A program made the translations under genes and the position numbers. Under the pieces are notes generated by a model. The model did not search any database and was not told the DNA's origin. It saw only the letters and a program-made list of their open reading frames with translations. From Pestalotiopsis fici W106-1 (lineage: Eukaryota; Ascomycota; Sordariomycetes; Amphisphaeriales; Sporocadaceae): a DNA stretch of 64,000 nucleotides. Where the stretch lies: the NCBI RefSeq assembly GCF_000516985.1, contig NW_006917092.1, forward strand, positions 2,000,619 through 2,064,618. Reading direction: 5' to 3'. Positions 11,974 through 23,679 of the stretch are shown piece after piece (the stretch's first letter is position 1; the number at the start of each line of letters is the position of its first letter).

Positions 11974-13185
11974 CTTTGTATAAAAATGACCATGACCAAA
12001 CGTAATGCATGAATACTCAGCCAAAGACTTTCGGAATATCATGATTGTGGACCCTTTCTGGTGCTGAGTTAGAATCTAGTTGAAAGACAGAGCCGGAGAG
12101 GTAAGAAGGGGCGGCAAGTCGATAATGATTGCAACGGCCCATAATGGAGCGGGATATGGGTGGAGATGACATTCGTGGAATACAGACATGCGCGTGAACG
12201 TGGTGTCTGTGGTGGCTCTCAACAGCTAGCAAAACCACGTTTACTCACGCGGATTGCATTGACAGACTCGAGTCGACGATGAGCCATATCGTGCGGGCAA
12301 GATTGGTGACTACCAATTATCGACCATGGCAATTACTGTACACTATTTGGACGGGGTCATCGGCATTAGGAGGCGTCCAAGGCGTTGGGCGCTTTATACT
12401 CTAGTATTGTTTTTTTTCTTTCTTATTATACCGGCTATCAGCATGGCAAGAGAAGCCCTTTATTTACTCTTTTATTTGGACCTCTGGGGGTAAGCTCTGT
12501 ACTTGATTCAAGCATACTTCCATGGTCATGGGGACACACACACAAAGAGAGAGAAATACACGAGTGGCGCACTATTACAATACTTTTCAATATCTTGATA
12601 AACTTGCTTGTGGTGTGATTGACTGGCTGAAAATGCTAATACAAGCCTTGTTAAAAACGTGGACAGAAACAATAATGTTTAGACAACATATGCTCAGACT
12701 GGTTGCTCATTACTTGATTCTTCCGGGCAAGGCAGAAGCCAAGGGCAATCAATGATCAGTACAGGTGCTTGGACACGGACAAAATGTGCCATAAGTCGGG
12801 AGCTTGGGCTCATCTGGTTGTATCCATTTCCATCTCGTCTATCTAATTAGTGTCCTTCCCACTAATAGATCCTTGCGCGAGAATGGCCCATATAGATTGC
12901 AGTTAAAAAGATCACACACAAAAATCTCATCACGATACAAGACATGATTATTCGTAGAATAGCTCTCTATCGCCCTCCACGAAAGACTATCTGAAAGGAT
13001 ATTCATGCCAATATCATCTCACAGTGCCGCGTCCTCTCCCCTCAAAGCACACCAAAACGCCAAAGGGCCAGCGGCGACGTCGCGGCGGCATGCAATGCTA
13101 ACATGAAAATGATACATCAAAGCCATCTTCCCCCCAGCGGTCAATTGTGGCTGCAGACATCAACATGAGATACTATCAGGTCTAA
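11974..13185. other. Convergent intergenic region
   Basis: Lies between the 3' ends of the SET-domain gene and the deaminase gene, and should hold both 3' untranslated regions and polyadenylation sites. Short frames at 12385-12618 and 12522-12755 have no recognisable product. Confidence 0.5.
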
Positions 13186-15451
13186 TCATGCAGCCATAAC
13201 GGGAGTGGTCTCTCCATCGACGGGCGTCGCGGTGCCCGTGCCAGACGGGTCATGTACGATGTTGCCATCCGCATCAGTCATGACAACGCCACCATTGGCT
13301 GCTGCGTTCTCCATTGCAAATAATCGAGCAGCCCGCCCTTCCTTCTTGCGAGGCTGAGGAGCTATGATGACGTAGTCAGCAGCTGTCGGCGATGTCATAA
13401 ATTGGTGGTGGGCAAGCTTACCTCTGCCGTTTTCTTGTACATAAAAGCGTCTGAGGAGAGAAACGGCCTCATCACGCAAGAATCCTCCCTCGGCGGGGTA
13501 TCCCGGCTCAACGTTGCCTCCATCACCATCATCCTCGTCACGAGGCATCATGGCTGCTCTGCCACGTTGTGCGGCTGCGCGCTCAATCTCCTGCGGGCCA
13601 AAGCCATTCTGGTACGGTTTGTCGCTGCTGGCCTTGACGACAGGCTTTGAGTTGATGTGAATGCGGAAAACACCGCCTGTGCCACCGAATTTGTCATTGA
13701 CGGCTCCAAAATACACCTTCTTGATACGAAGCTGTCGTAGTAGCGAGGCGCACATGACGCATGGCTCAACTGTCACGTAGAGAATGCACTCTGAGATGAT
13801 AGAACGATCAACCTTGGGGGAAGGATGAAGCTTCTGCCCATAGGGATAGATATGGCCGTCAGCCGGATCGACATCCCCCCACAAAGCGTCATCATGATCC
13901 GCGACGTCCTTGACGTCGGCATCTGATTGATGAGACAGAAGTGCAGACAGGGCCATGAACTCGGCATGGCGTGTGCCATTGCGCGTGATGTTGGTGGCAT
14001 TCATGCCCTTTGCGATAATGCGATTCTTGTAAACCAATACACATCCGACGGGGGTCTCATTGATAGATAAAGCTGCGTCACCCTGTTTATTGGTTAGTTG
14101 AAGTTCGTCGGAAGATCATGACGATGACAAAAATAGTCGTGGGAAGAAGGCATTGGTATTATCCCAGACTTGACAGGCTTCGAAGGATAGTGCAGGAAAG
14201 ACCCCAAATGTTCTAGTCATCTCGTTGTTGAGGCCGACTTACCATAGCCAAAGCTTCTCTCATAAAGTTGAGATGGATAGCACGTTCTCTCTTACCCTCC
14301 TCGGTATCTGGCTCGATCAAGCCAGGGAGCACCTGACTAGGGGGCGTCACCAAAGGAGCAAGCGGCTTGAGTGCAATCAGAGGTTGACCCGGATTGGCAT
14401 TGGCGGCAACGATAGGCACACCAGCTGCCTCGACGGCTGCCGTGTCCTTGGTGAGTTCCTTTTCGGGTCCAGGTGTGTTGTCGTCAATGGCAAGACGGCC
14501 GATGGCGGCAGTGGCTTTCTTGACCTGGGCATCAAGAGGTGCGGTGCTGTCCGTTCTGGCTGCAGTTGGATCATCATTACGTACAGAGTCGGAGGTTTGT
14601 GCGCCGATCTGGCTGTGGCTACCCGCTCCCAGCTTCTCAAACTTGCGCTCTGTTGGTGTGACATTGGTTTCGACAGGCGTCTGAGATCCGGCAGCAGTCA
14701 ATGTTCCCAGGGCGGAATCAGTACGGTTGTTGGAAATGCTCGAAGTGGTAGATGAGGATGGCTGGACAGAAATACCACTTGACGGCCTTGCCCCGTTCAG
14801 CTTTTGAATGTCGGACTGCGGAGGACGGCCCCTGGTGTCCACGGTGTTGACCTGGCCAGACGTGCCGAGAGGGACCTTGGTGGGTTCAGCAAGAGAAGAC
14901 GACGTTGTAGTGGCGGTTTGGTTCAGTGATTTGCCAGGGCCCATGTTCTCCTTGTCTCGTTGCTGAGCATCAGATGTGTTGGCAATGGTGCCGGCAGGCT
15001 GGGCGCCGCCATTGGCCTTGATGCCGGAGCGTTTGTTACTGCGCTTGGCCATTTCTTCATCCAATTGCTCTTCTTGCCGTTGGTGTGGTTCCTGGTGCTG
15101 TTTTCCTGATTGTGCGTCTCCCTTTTCGAGATCCGGTGGGTTGCTCAGGTGGGATGGAGGAGCAGCAGTAGCAAGTGATGGATTGGTAGCGTTTGCAGAC
15201 GAGGACTGCGTTGCTTGGCGATCAGTGCCAGGTGATGTTGTTTCCGGTGCAGGCTCAAGTGCAGCAGCAGGCGTCGACTCTTCACTGCCGACAGCTGGTT
15301 GCTGTTGATCAGGCAAAGTTTTGTTGTTTTTGTTGTTTTTCCTGTTGCTCCAAAAGATAATGTGAAAGAGGCGGGTGAACACTTTCCTGAAAGTAGCAAA
15401 CAGCACCTGCCAAAGGCTCAAGACGTAACCTGAGATCTTGTGACCCGCCAT
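13186..15451 (-). CDS. tad2: tRNA adenosine-34 deaminase subunit Tad2 with long N-terminal extension
   Basis: Three exons, 15451-14243, 14082-13422 and 13361-13186, give 681 residues. With Tad3, Tad2 converts A34 to inosine in tRNA anticodons. The deaminase core starts near residue 390: splicing joins HLNFMREALAM to GDAALSINETPVGCVLVY, matching the family's ETPVG strand. Zinc ligands and the catalytic Glu are HAE (442-444) and PCVMC (510-514). The second intron (13421-13362, 60 bp, CTGAC branch) is called because removing it gives FYVQENGRAPQPRKKE, like the FYKQEN..AP region of animal ADAT2. Yeast Tad2 is about 250 residues, so the 390-residue disordered leader is unusual. It begins with a hydrophobic/basic stretch (residues 8-34). 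Exon 1 joins in phase and is open throughout, so a chance fusion is unlikely. Confidence 0.85.
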
Positions 15452-16712
15452 TTTCCCTCAAACAATCCCCTCTCGTTCCTGCCCAATAATAAATGCAATT
15501 AAATATAAAAACAAAGAGAATAAATGAGCTTTAAAAAAAAAAGCAACAGAGACAAGAAGCAGAAAAACGTTTGGGAACAATAATTCCAAAAAAGTCCAGC
15601 CAATCAACTGAGAAGATCTTCCCTATTGTGGGTTGGCCGTTTATACAATATCGATGAATGTAAAATTCCAGACCACCAATTGATTTACCCTCCCCAATCT
15701 TCACTCAACCGATAATCATCTATGACCCAATGAGTAGAGAGAAGAGAGGCAAGCAGTAACCACTGTAACTCTAATATAGAGTGACATGAATAGTATACCA
15801 AGTTTCAAAGGTCCCAGAAAAGCGCTGGAATATGTGCAAAACTCCTCGGGTTGTCGAAACCGTAAAATAAAAGTCCAGTATGCAGCACTGTTCTTCACTG
15901 CTGCTGCCGGGCGGGCGTGGGACAAGGTCGCAAGAGACGATTGCAATGATTGGTCCCTCCCTCTCAGACTCTAATGCAGAGTGCCCGTAGTAGACAGCTC
16001 AATCGTCGGGAAAAGGCAGTATCCCAAGAAGCCAAAATACACAGCCCAAAGCAAAAGCTACTGTGCGCCTGATTTTCTTCTTGTCTGTAAGAGAATGTAA
16101 AATTGGATGGATGGGCATGTAATTGTAAGGTTGTCCGTTGTTATTGGTCAGTTGCGGCTCAGAAATTTTTCGCCTTGTCAAGCCACCAACGGAAGAAAAA
16201 GTCCACCCCCCACTCAAGGCCAAAACCGCATTGCAAAATTGGCCCCTGTCAATTCCCCCCCCCCCCAGATCTGCAACAGACTAACGCTAGAGGCAGAGAT
16301 ATGCATATATTCAAACACTGTGTCTACACTCCCCTGATACAGTTTCATCGGGAGTCACCAGGATGCCACCAGATACTCAATATAGTACTGTTCATGGGGG
16401 CAAAGGGTATTGACCAAGAGTCAAAGAATGGACCCATCGTTCTTATTGCACGATTTGAACAAAACAGCCAACATTATTTATGCACGGTTGAGAGTCGCAT
16501 TGATCTATAGGAAGTCGGTATCCACACTTATAGAAGAAACCAACCAGCTAAGCCAACTCGTCAACCAGCAAAAGCACTCCTCCATCTTTCTCTTTTGTAT
16601 ATCATCTAATACGTCTTCAGAAGTCTGAGACCTATGGGTATCAAATCAAGGAAACAATAACACGCTATGCTAACAAGCAAATACAGGAAACATCGAGCAG
16701 TCTCATGTTCTC
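15452..16712. other. Intergenic
   Basis: Promoter side of tad2 and 3' side of the next minus-strand gene. It has an A9 run near 15534 and a C10 run near 16257. No gene recognised. Confidence 0.5.
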
Positions 16713-19472
16713 TTATACCAGTACCAATCTCGCAACTCCAAGGTTGCTGTTGATGAGGTGTCTGGTCGCATGTGCTCTGCTCGGAGCGTTGTTCCTTCCA
16801 GAGCTCTTGGCGAGCCAAGACTGGGTTTCTTGGATCTTGGACTTGGCATTGTTGGCAGCATTGCCAGACAACTGCCCAGCAAGGCAAAGATTGCGTGTAA
16901 ACAGGCCCAAATGGACCCCACAGGAGATGGAGTATTGCTGCAAGCTTGAGACTGCAGCAAAGGACAGCACGACAAGTATCATACTGACAAGGGATGGACT
17001 GTATCCAACAGCAAGCGGCGACAGTGAGAACGCTAAGGAAAGTGCGAAGAAACTTGAGATCAGAGCAACGGCAGAAGTCTCCTGTACACCTTGTACAGAA
17101 AATGTAGCATTGTCCGCTAGCTTCGACACCTTTGGTAGCATTGTGGCTGTTGACTGGAGGCCATTGACTGGGGATGGCCCAGACGAGTTTTGCATGGCGG
17201 CAAGTCCAGCGGGTGTCCCGGCAGTGCCAGACTTCGTCGCGCTGATGTTGCTCGATGCAGAAGCCACAGCGGCTCTGATCTTGCTTGAGGCAACAGCCAC
17301 GACCTGACTTTGAAGTTCGCGGCCACGGGATAGAGCAATATGGCTTTGGACTGCAGAAAGATCTTGTCCAAGAACTCTCTCGTTGGCAACGTTGGCAACG
17401 ATGCCAGAAGTATCCTGTTGCGCACGCCTGCTACTAGCAATGGTGCCAGAAATATCCTGTTGCGCACGCCTGCTACTAGCAATGATTTGAGTTCCAAAGA
17501 CAAGGTCCTCGTCATTGGCGGTGCTAGTCCTGGCACTTGGCGACACGGCACTGTCTGTCCGGTCGGAAGCAAGTCCCTTGCGTAGTCTTTGGTGCACAGG
17601 TCTCGTGAGTTGGTGTCCAATTCCTGAGCCTGACGAGGTGCGGGGCGACAGAGAACTGGCAGTCAGTCCTGCAGCAGCCACTGCACTGTCGGAAACATCA
17701 GCCGTCCTCAATGTTGAGGCCCGTTGGCGGTCCTGTTTTTCATTTAGCTTGACTTTCAATAAATTATGTCCGGCGCAGCTTACCGTCACAAGCAGCTGTT
17801 CGGTCTGCGCTGAGGTGGCTAGTGGATGTCGTGATGAGTTGGCTTCAATGCCGTTCGCAAGCACAGATGCCGCATGAACCATGTCTCCAGCAAGTCTTGT
17901 CGAATGAACTCCTGGTCGTGGAGGTAGTCTCAGGAGAGTGTCACTTGGCGAGACGGTGCCACCAGGAACCCGCGACTCAATGGGGTGAGGCGAAGCTCGA
18001 GTGTTCCAGCTCAGGTCAGAGACTTGTTGGCCTGATTGTCGGAAGCCCTGATCTCGATCGTGGCCTGGATCATAGTATGTCTGATCAGACGATTGAGTAA
18101 GCCCGTCGCGTGCAAGGACACTCTGGACGTCGCCTAGCGTAGATGCATTGCGGCGGTCGACGACGCGAGGACTAAATTGCTGCGAAGATATGTTGACGCC
18201 GCCACGAGATGTCGACTGAACGCCTGGAATGGAGCTAGTCGATCTTTGGTCTCCGATGTACTCCTCGGGGCTTCGTGAAGCCGAAAGCTCGGTTGACATG
18301 GCCGGGTCCTCATCCAGACAAGAAGAGCCTGGCGAGTATAGGGCAAAGTCGACGTAGTTGTTGCCAGCCTCGACATTGGCGTCTTGAAGGTATGGGAGCG
18401 TTGGCTTTTGGTAGCTGCTGCCCAAGCCAAGCAGGTCAGTAGCAACAATTTCGGTGCCACCAACCATATCGGAGGCGTGCGCCGGTGTTACTGGCTGGCT
18501 CTGGCCTGGGGTGAGAATCTGGCTTGATGAGGCCGATGCGGAGCCCTCAGTAGTCATCGGTGAGTAGTAGCTTGTCGTGTCGAAGAAGAAGTCGTAGTCC
18601 TGAGGAACGTCGGTGATCTCGTCGTTGAAAGTGATGAATTGATCCCAGTCGTTGACTGTCGACTCAGCCGCAGCTGTCAAGTCAGCGTCAAAGGAGAGAG
18701 ACTCGGCCATCATGGGGTCCAGGGTGGAATCAAAGGTAATCTCGGCTTGAGCTGCTGGAGACAATTGCTTCTTCTTTGGTGGTGGAGCGGCCTTCTTCAC
18801 CTTCTTGCTGGACACTCTGGGTTCGGGAGATGCAGCGATAGAAGAACCGCGCTTCTTGTGGCTGGGATCACAGCGCGTCTTCTTTCTCTTGCACGAGTCG
18901 CAGGCCTTGATGATTCTCATGAGATGTGCGTGGTCCCGCTGCTCCTTGGTCTTGCAACCACGAGAGGCTGCATTGGTAACATCGACGCCCTCCTTGGTCA
19001 TGATCTTCATTCCAGGAATGTGAGAGAAATCGCCGGTCTGTGTCCGTGACGAGGAAGGGGCAGCCTTCTTTGCGGATGTCCGGGCCTTCTTGGGGGAGGC
19101 GGCGGCGAAAGGCCAGTCCATGGTGGTCTCGTTCCACATATTTTGGCTCTGGACGGGAGAGGTGTTGAAGCTGGAGGCGTATCCAGAATCCTGCATGGTG
19201 CTAGCGGGAGAGGCGGTGCTGGAACCGGCGGCAGGGTAGACAAGGAAGAACTTGTACATCTCGCCAGTGACCATTGAGTGCTCGCAGAACTCCAAGGAGA
19301 CGGTGGTGCGCTTGTCCTGGATGGAGGCTGTTCCAGGGACATAGGCGTCGATCATCTCATCGAGCTGCTGAGAACCCATCTCAGGGAAGAACTGCAGCAG
19401 AGCGCCAGGAGCGGGTTGGTGGACGGAGAAACCCATCAAAGATTGGGAATAGCTGTTTTGAGACATGGCCAT
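16713..19472 (-). CDS. Half zinc-cluster nuclear-type protein with C-terminal membrane segments
   Basis: One open frame of 919 residues from ATG 19472; the frame extends to a GTG at 19511, and a second ATG lies at 19466. A structured N-terminus (about 20-80, LLQFFPEMGSQQLDEMIDAY) is followed by a conserved-looking block ending in a basic Cys motif, CDSCKRKKTRC (191-201). This is CX2CX6C, the first half of a Zn2Cys6 cluster, with no second half visible. The middle is Ser/Thr/Gln-rich and disordered. Near residues 802-822 and 828-845 are two strong hydrophobic segments (VALISSFFALSLAF and LVSMILVVLSFAAV), followed by a 75-residue hydrophilic tail. DNA binding is suggested only by the Cys/Lys motif. 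The protein may be membrane-tethered. I know no characterised name. Confidence 0.75.
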   Translation of the reverse strand: MAMSQNSYSQSLMGFSVHQPAPGALLQFFPEMGSQQLDEMIDAYVPGTASIQDKRTTVSLEFCEHSMVTGEMYKFFLVYPAAGSSTASPASTMQDSGYASSFNTSPVQSQNMWNETTMDWPFAAASPKKARTSAKKAAPSSSRTQTGDFSHIPGMKIMTKEGVDVTNAASRGCKTKEQRDHAHLMRIIKACDSCKRKKTRCDPSHKKRGSSIAASPEPRVSSKKVKKAAPPPKKKQLSPAAQAEITFDSTLDPMMAESLSFDADLTAAAESTVNDWDQFITFNDEITDVPQDYDFFFDTTSYYSPMTTEGSASASSSQILTPGQSQPVTPAHASDMVGGTEIVATDLLGLGSSYQKPTLPYLQDANVEAGNNYVDFALYSPGSSCLDEDPAMSTELSASRSPEEYIGDQRSTSSIPGVQSTSRGGVNISSQQFSPRVVDRRNASTLGDVQSVLARDGLTQSSDQTYYDPGHDRDQGFRQSGQQVSDLSWNTRASPHPIESRVPGGTVSPSDTLLRLPPRPGVHSTRLAGDMVHAASVLANGIEANSSRHPLATSAQTEQLLVTVSCAGHNLLKVKLNEKQDRQRASTLRTADVSDSAVAAAGLTASSLSPRTSSGSGIGHQLTRPVHQRLRKGLASDRTDSAVSPSARTSTANDEDLVFGTQIIASSRRAQQDISGTIASSRRAQQDTSGIVANVANERVLGQDLSAVQSHIALSRGRELQSQVVAVASSKIRAAVASASSNISATKSGTAGTPAGLAAMQNSSGPSPVNGLQSTATMLPKVSKLADNATFSVQGVQETSAVALISSFFALSLAFSLSPLAVGYSPSLVSMILVVLSFAAVSSLQQYSISCGVHLGLFTRNLCLAGQLSGNAANNAKSKIQETQSWLAKSSGRNNAPSRAHATRHLINSNLGVARLVLV
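17403..17486 (-). repeat. 42-bp tandem duplication inside the half-zinc-cluster gene
   Basis: Two near-identical 42-bp units start at 17403 and 17445. They code for a 14-residue repeat, IASSRRAQQDISG/T. The units differ at very few bases, so the duplication is recent or maintained. It keeps the frame. Confidence 0.85.
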
Positions 19473-21443
19473 AGAGGTTGTGGTGCTCTTGGCTTGGGCA
19501 GGGGAATACACTTTGACGGATAAAAAGTGTATCGACTAACTTGCCGAGTTGTGCACCAATTCACTGAAGGGGTGCAAGGAACTGCAAATGACGAGCAGAA
19601 ATGTTGGTTCCGCCAATTTGACTTGCAGTTAAGTTGTGATGAGATGGCAAGTAGTAGTATTGGTATAAGCGATTAATGGTGGATAAGATGAATCCCTGTC
19701 AGGTGTTTTCTTCTTCTATCCAAGATCTAGTTTCGCTAAATTTATTGTCGTCTTCGTCTTCTTAGTGCTGCTACTACACGTAGAATGGCAGGCAGAGAGA
19801 TGAGATGAAGAAGAGTAAAATTGTGCGGTCAGTAAAGTCGATGGTTTGAAAGCTGACACTTTTGGTTTTTTTTTCCTTCCTTTTCCGAATGGGGACAATG
19901 GTCGTCGAGGGGCACTGCACGGCACGTTTGCAAAAGGGGAGGACTTTGTTTGCAATCCGGGGGCGGGTGCCTGGCTCGAGATGCGTCTGGATGATGCCCT
20001 TTCGGTATCTCGAGGAATGAAATTGAGAGACTGGCTCGTCCTTGTTGGCTGCTAGAGAGAATGTGGAGGGAAGAAGGAGGAAAGGAAGGAGAAAGAAGTC
20101 TTCTGCTTGTCCGGGGGAGTCACTGGACTATTTCACTCCCGGGTGGTGGCCTGGAAGTTCGGTTCGCAAAGCCTCTCTCAATCATCGGATTCGCAGCAGG
20201 GCGGAGCGTGGGGAGTGAAGGAGGAATGAGACATTCGGCGAACAGAAATGGGTTTAGCCTGGGCTGAGCCCCCAGCCAATCCTAGCTAAGCTCTAGCACC
20301 TTTGCTGCGGGCCTGGATCCAATTCAACCAGGCCTCTGCTACGCGCCCCATACGCCCATGGCCGGCCGCACTAACACCAAACCGTACCGGGAACTTTTGT
20401 CATCTCGGCCAGCGTCGTCCATATGCAAAGACGGCATGGATGCCTCAGGCCATAATCCGGCGAGCGTATCATTGGTCAATCTTTACCTTGATGTATTGAC
20501 TTTTGCTGAGATGAGTCAACCTCGGAAACCCCACATGTCATCAATTGAATTGTCACCCCCGAGTCTCTGTTTTTTCTGTGAGACGAAAGCAGCTATGCAT
20601 GTCCATGTACCAAGTAGACCGTATCGTCATATGGTACGTAGCATCTAGACCAAGGAGAATAGCAACTTTCTCGGTCGCTGACCTTTTCTTGAAGGGCGGG
20701 GGACTATCCGTGGCTTTATATCTCCCCTTCTTTTGAACTAACAGGATATGAATTGGGATGGCCGCCGGCATGATTCATATTCAATCAATCGTGCCTGAGG
20801 TCGCTAGCGATTTAAAAAGAGTTCCATGCAACAATGTCTTGTCACGACCTACCAATTTCACACTACTACCTAAACATTCCACCAACCCGTAGCTATACTC
20901 TTTTTTATACCTTGTCGCATTATTCTGGCGATCGATACCAATCTAAGCGACTTGTTACTGGTGTGCTAATGAGAAGACTGGGGAAAGCGGGTATTGGTCC
21001 CGGAAAGGCCAGAAGCAGAAACTCCAGTGGCTATACGTGTTTTTCTCTTGGTTGCTCACATTCGATGGCACAATTGTATCATTGTTGCCCGGGTTCCGTT
21101 TATCATCAGCGTTTTTGACGCCGCACTTTCTTTTTGTATGATGGGAGGCAACCTAAGAATTTAGCCCGTCTACTGGAATAATTATACATATATACTCGTA
21201 CCAAGTAACTCCAAGCGCATTTGAGAAACCATGAAATCCTTTTCGAGTAGATATAGTCAAAATCGAAAGTGTGGGTATCAAATGTACAATAGCCGACAGC
21301 CCACTCATAGGCACCATTGATTGCCATCGACAGGGGAAAAAAAAAAAAAAGAAGAGGAGTATTAAAGAATATAGGAACTCCATCCATTTCCACATGCAAG
21401 CAAGCACATTGCATCTCCGGCTTCGTGACGCAGCGCCTAGATT
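19473..21443. other. Intergenic, promoter side of the half-zinc-cluster gene
   Basis: About 2 kb with short overlapping frames only. The minus strand is CT-rich just upstream of the ATG at 19472, as in other leaders here. No gene or RNA recognised. Confidence 0.5.
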
Positions 21444-22672
21444 TCAGCCAAAAGGCGATCTTGCATCATACGAGAACACACTCTCCGACTCCACAGACTG
21501 CGTAAGGGTAGCGGTAGTGGCCGAAGTGGTTCCATATAAGCATCTCCGCCACGATCTCCCATAACAACTTTCTGAACACTGTTTCGGAGAATTCCATCCA
21601 AAAGCGAGCGTCCCACATATAGTACATTCACACCAGTACTCTGGACCTTGAAACACAAAATGTTCAGCTACAAAGTGTGCCTCCAACTCCTGCAGTGGCC
21701 CGGTCCACGAGCAAGCGTCTTCTGGCGGGCAAAAGTCGAGGCCTGAGCTCTTGTATTCACATTTCCACCTCGAAGGGAAAGCAGGTATTTCACTGCCAAC
21801 CGGAACGGGGGTTTGGAGAGATACGATCTGAGATGGTGGCCCGGAGCTGGGAAGACCAGGGCTATACGACTGGTCGAAGGTTGTAGTGTACGTGCTCCTG
21901 ATGTTATTGTTGCTAAAACTGACGTTGTCGACACTGAAGCTGCTAATGTAATTGTAGAGATCTGCCTGTCGGTTGTGCGGTTGAGCAGGAAGCCCGTTGA
22001 GATCATTCGCTATGTCTTCCTCTGCTGGAAAATTAGGTGTTGGAGCTCGACTGTTCTCCAGGCCAAAGAGATCCGTCGCGGCTGGGCTGAGCTTTTGGGG
22101 CTCTGTTTGCGTGGCGCTTCGATGCGCTTGATAAGCTTCTTCAAGCTTGGAAAGATCGTAATGATCGCACTGTAGATTACCAGCGTTAGATAAGACTATG
22201 TACGGGTCCCATATGATTGGAAACTACCTACGACAACTTTCTTTTGCTTGCAGCGATCGCAGACTAATCCCAATTTCCTCTTTATTGCCGTCTTATACCT
22301 CTTTTCAGCACCCAAAGGGCCGGCTCTCCGTCCTCGGGGGCGTCTTTTTGTCGTTGGGGACACTTCTATTACTGGGATATTGCATTCTTGCGGTTCTGTC
22401 ATTGAGGCGGGTGATAGGCTGCTGGCACTGATTTGACTGTCATTTGTGATACTTCTTGCCATAGGCGGTGCCAATGTATCGGGCGGACACAGGAAATCTT
22501 CAGCGATGACATGCTGCTGAAGATGGCGCTGTTTCTGGTGGCGCTCTTCATCATCTCGGATTGAATTATAGATGCTCTGGTTCTTAGGTGATGCTTCCAC
22601 CGGGATCTTTTCGACGGTCCCTTGGCTGTTGGCCCTCGGGCGTCGTGTTTGAAGCGGTAGGTCAAGAGGCAT
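21444..22672 (-). CDS. Small half zinc-cluster protein, probable transcription regulator
   Basis: Two exons, 22672-22232 and 22169-21444, give 388 residues. A 61-bp intron (GTAGGT..CTACAG, with CTAAC) separates them. Joining the exons restores CDRCKQKKVVC at residues 139-149, a CX2CX6C half zinc cluster preceded by a basic stretch (KRRPRGRR). No second half of a Zn2Cys6 cluster is visible; DHYDLSKLEEAY follows directly. The last 120 residues are Cys/His-rich: CSWTGPLQELEAHFVAEHF, then CECTIC, like a degenerate C2H2-type finger. It is probably nuclear and DNA-binding, an inference from the motif. Without splicing the protein would end soon after the second Cys. It neighbours another half-cluster gene on the same strand. 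Confidence 0.75.
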
Positions 22673-23679
22673 TGCGACAGGATCACGTAGCCAGCTGAGT
22701 CAGGGAATCAATCCTCACAGCCTTGTCTTAAAATCAAGAAAAGAATATATTTGAGAGAGACAAGATGAAAAACCTAGGCCGTAGCCCGGGGACCCTAGAC
22801 AATTCGGTATATTGAAATCGAGTGACGAGCAAATGGGGATGGGTCGAGCGTGTAGAAGGATGTGACGTGAATGTGAAAGAAACCAACAAGAAATGGATGC
22901 CTGGGAGACTGAGGATAATATGAGAGTAGGTCGCGAGGCTCGAGGCTTTGAGGCTGACCCTAAGGCAGAATAGGTGACCCTGCCCTCATCCGTTGCCTTA
23001 TTTGTTGGTTCGCCCGCCACATGCGGCCCCCACCATCTATTGGCGGCCGTTGGACCTTTGCGTCGTTCGCCCATTGGTGTATTGCCGAGTCATAACTGCA
23101 GTGTGGACCTGGAAATGTCCATTTTGCTGCTCATTTGCGTTTTGCGACATTTGCAAAATCGCATTGGTCGTAGAAAAGCTTCAGGCTTGCGGCAGGTTCG
23201 GTTTTCACACTGAATTTGACAAATGCATCCGGTAAGCAAAAAGGTGGATAGAATGACCAGGCTGTATACCACTGTACGTGCAAGGTATGTAGGTACCCAG
23301 GTCAGCTCAGCACGCTGCTTGCGCGAATGAGGGGCAGGCAAATCTGGTCCCTTTATTCCTGTCTGCATTTGAGAGAAGAGCCGAGATGCTGCTTCGACGG
23401 CAAATGTATCCCATGCGCATTACACAACCATGTGGAGTCCAGCCCGGCACCTCTATTTTGCTTTGTAGAATCAGCCCATAAGGCGACGATCTTTTCGGTC
23501 CCCTCTTCCTTTGAACCCTTCATGCATCGTCCTAAATTCAGGGCCAACAGCTAGGACTTTGTCCGGGCCTGCTGTGGCAAATGCAGGTTACTCGTAAGAC
23601 TTGTGTAACTGAATCGCTTTTTGTGTCTGTAACATATTTTTATTCTGCCATAAGCAGAATGACGTCTCAATTCAGCATA
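22673..23679. other. Intergenic
   Basis: Short region between two minus-strand genes. A TATGTAGGTACC word lies at 23285-23296. No gene recognised. Confidence 0.5.

Noticed and set aside
16705..17307. 200-codon plus-strand frame
   Set aside because: It is a shadow frame antisense to the 919-codon half-zinc-cluster gene.
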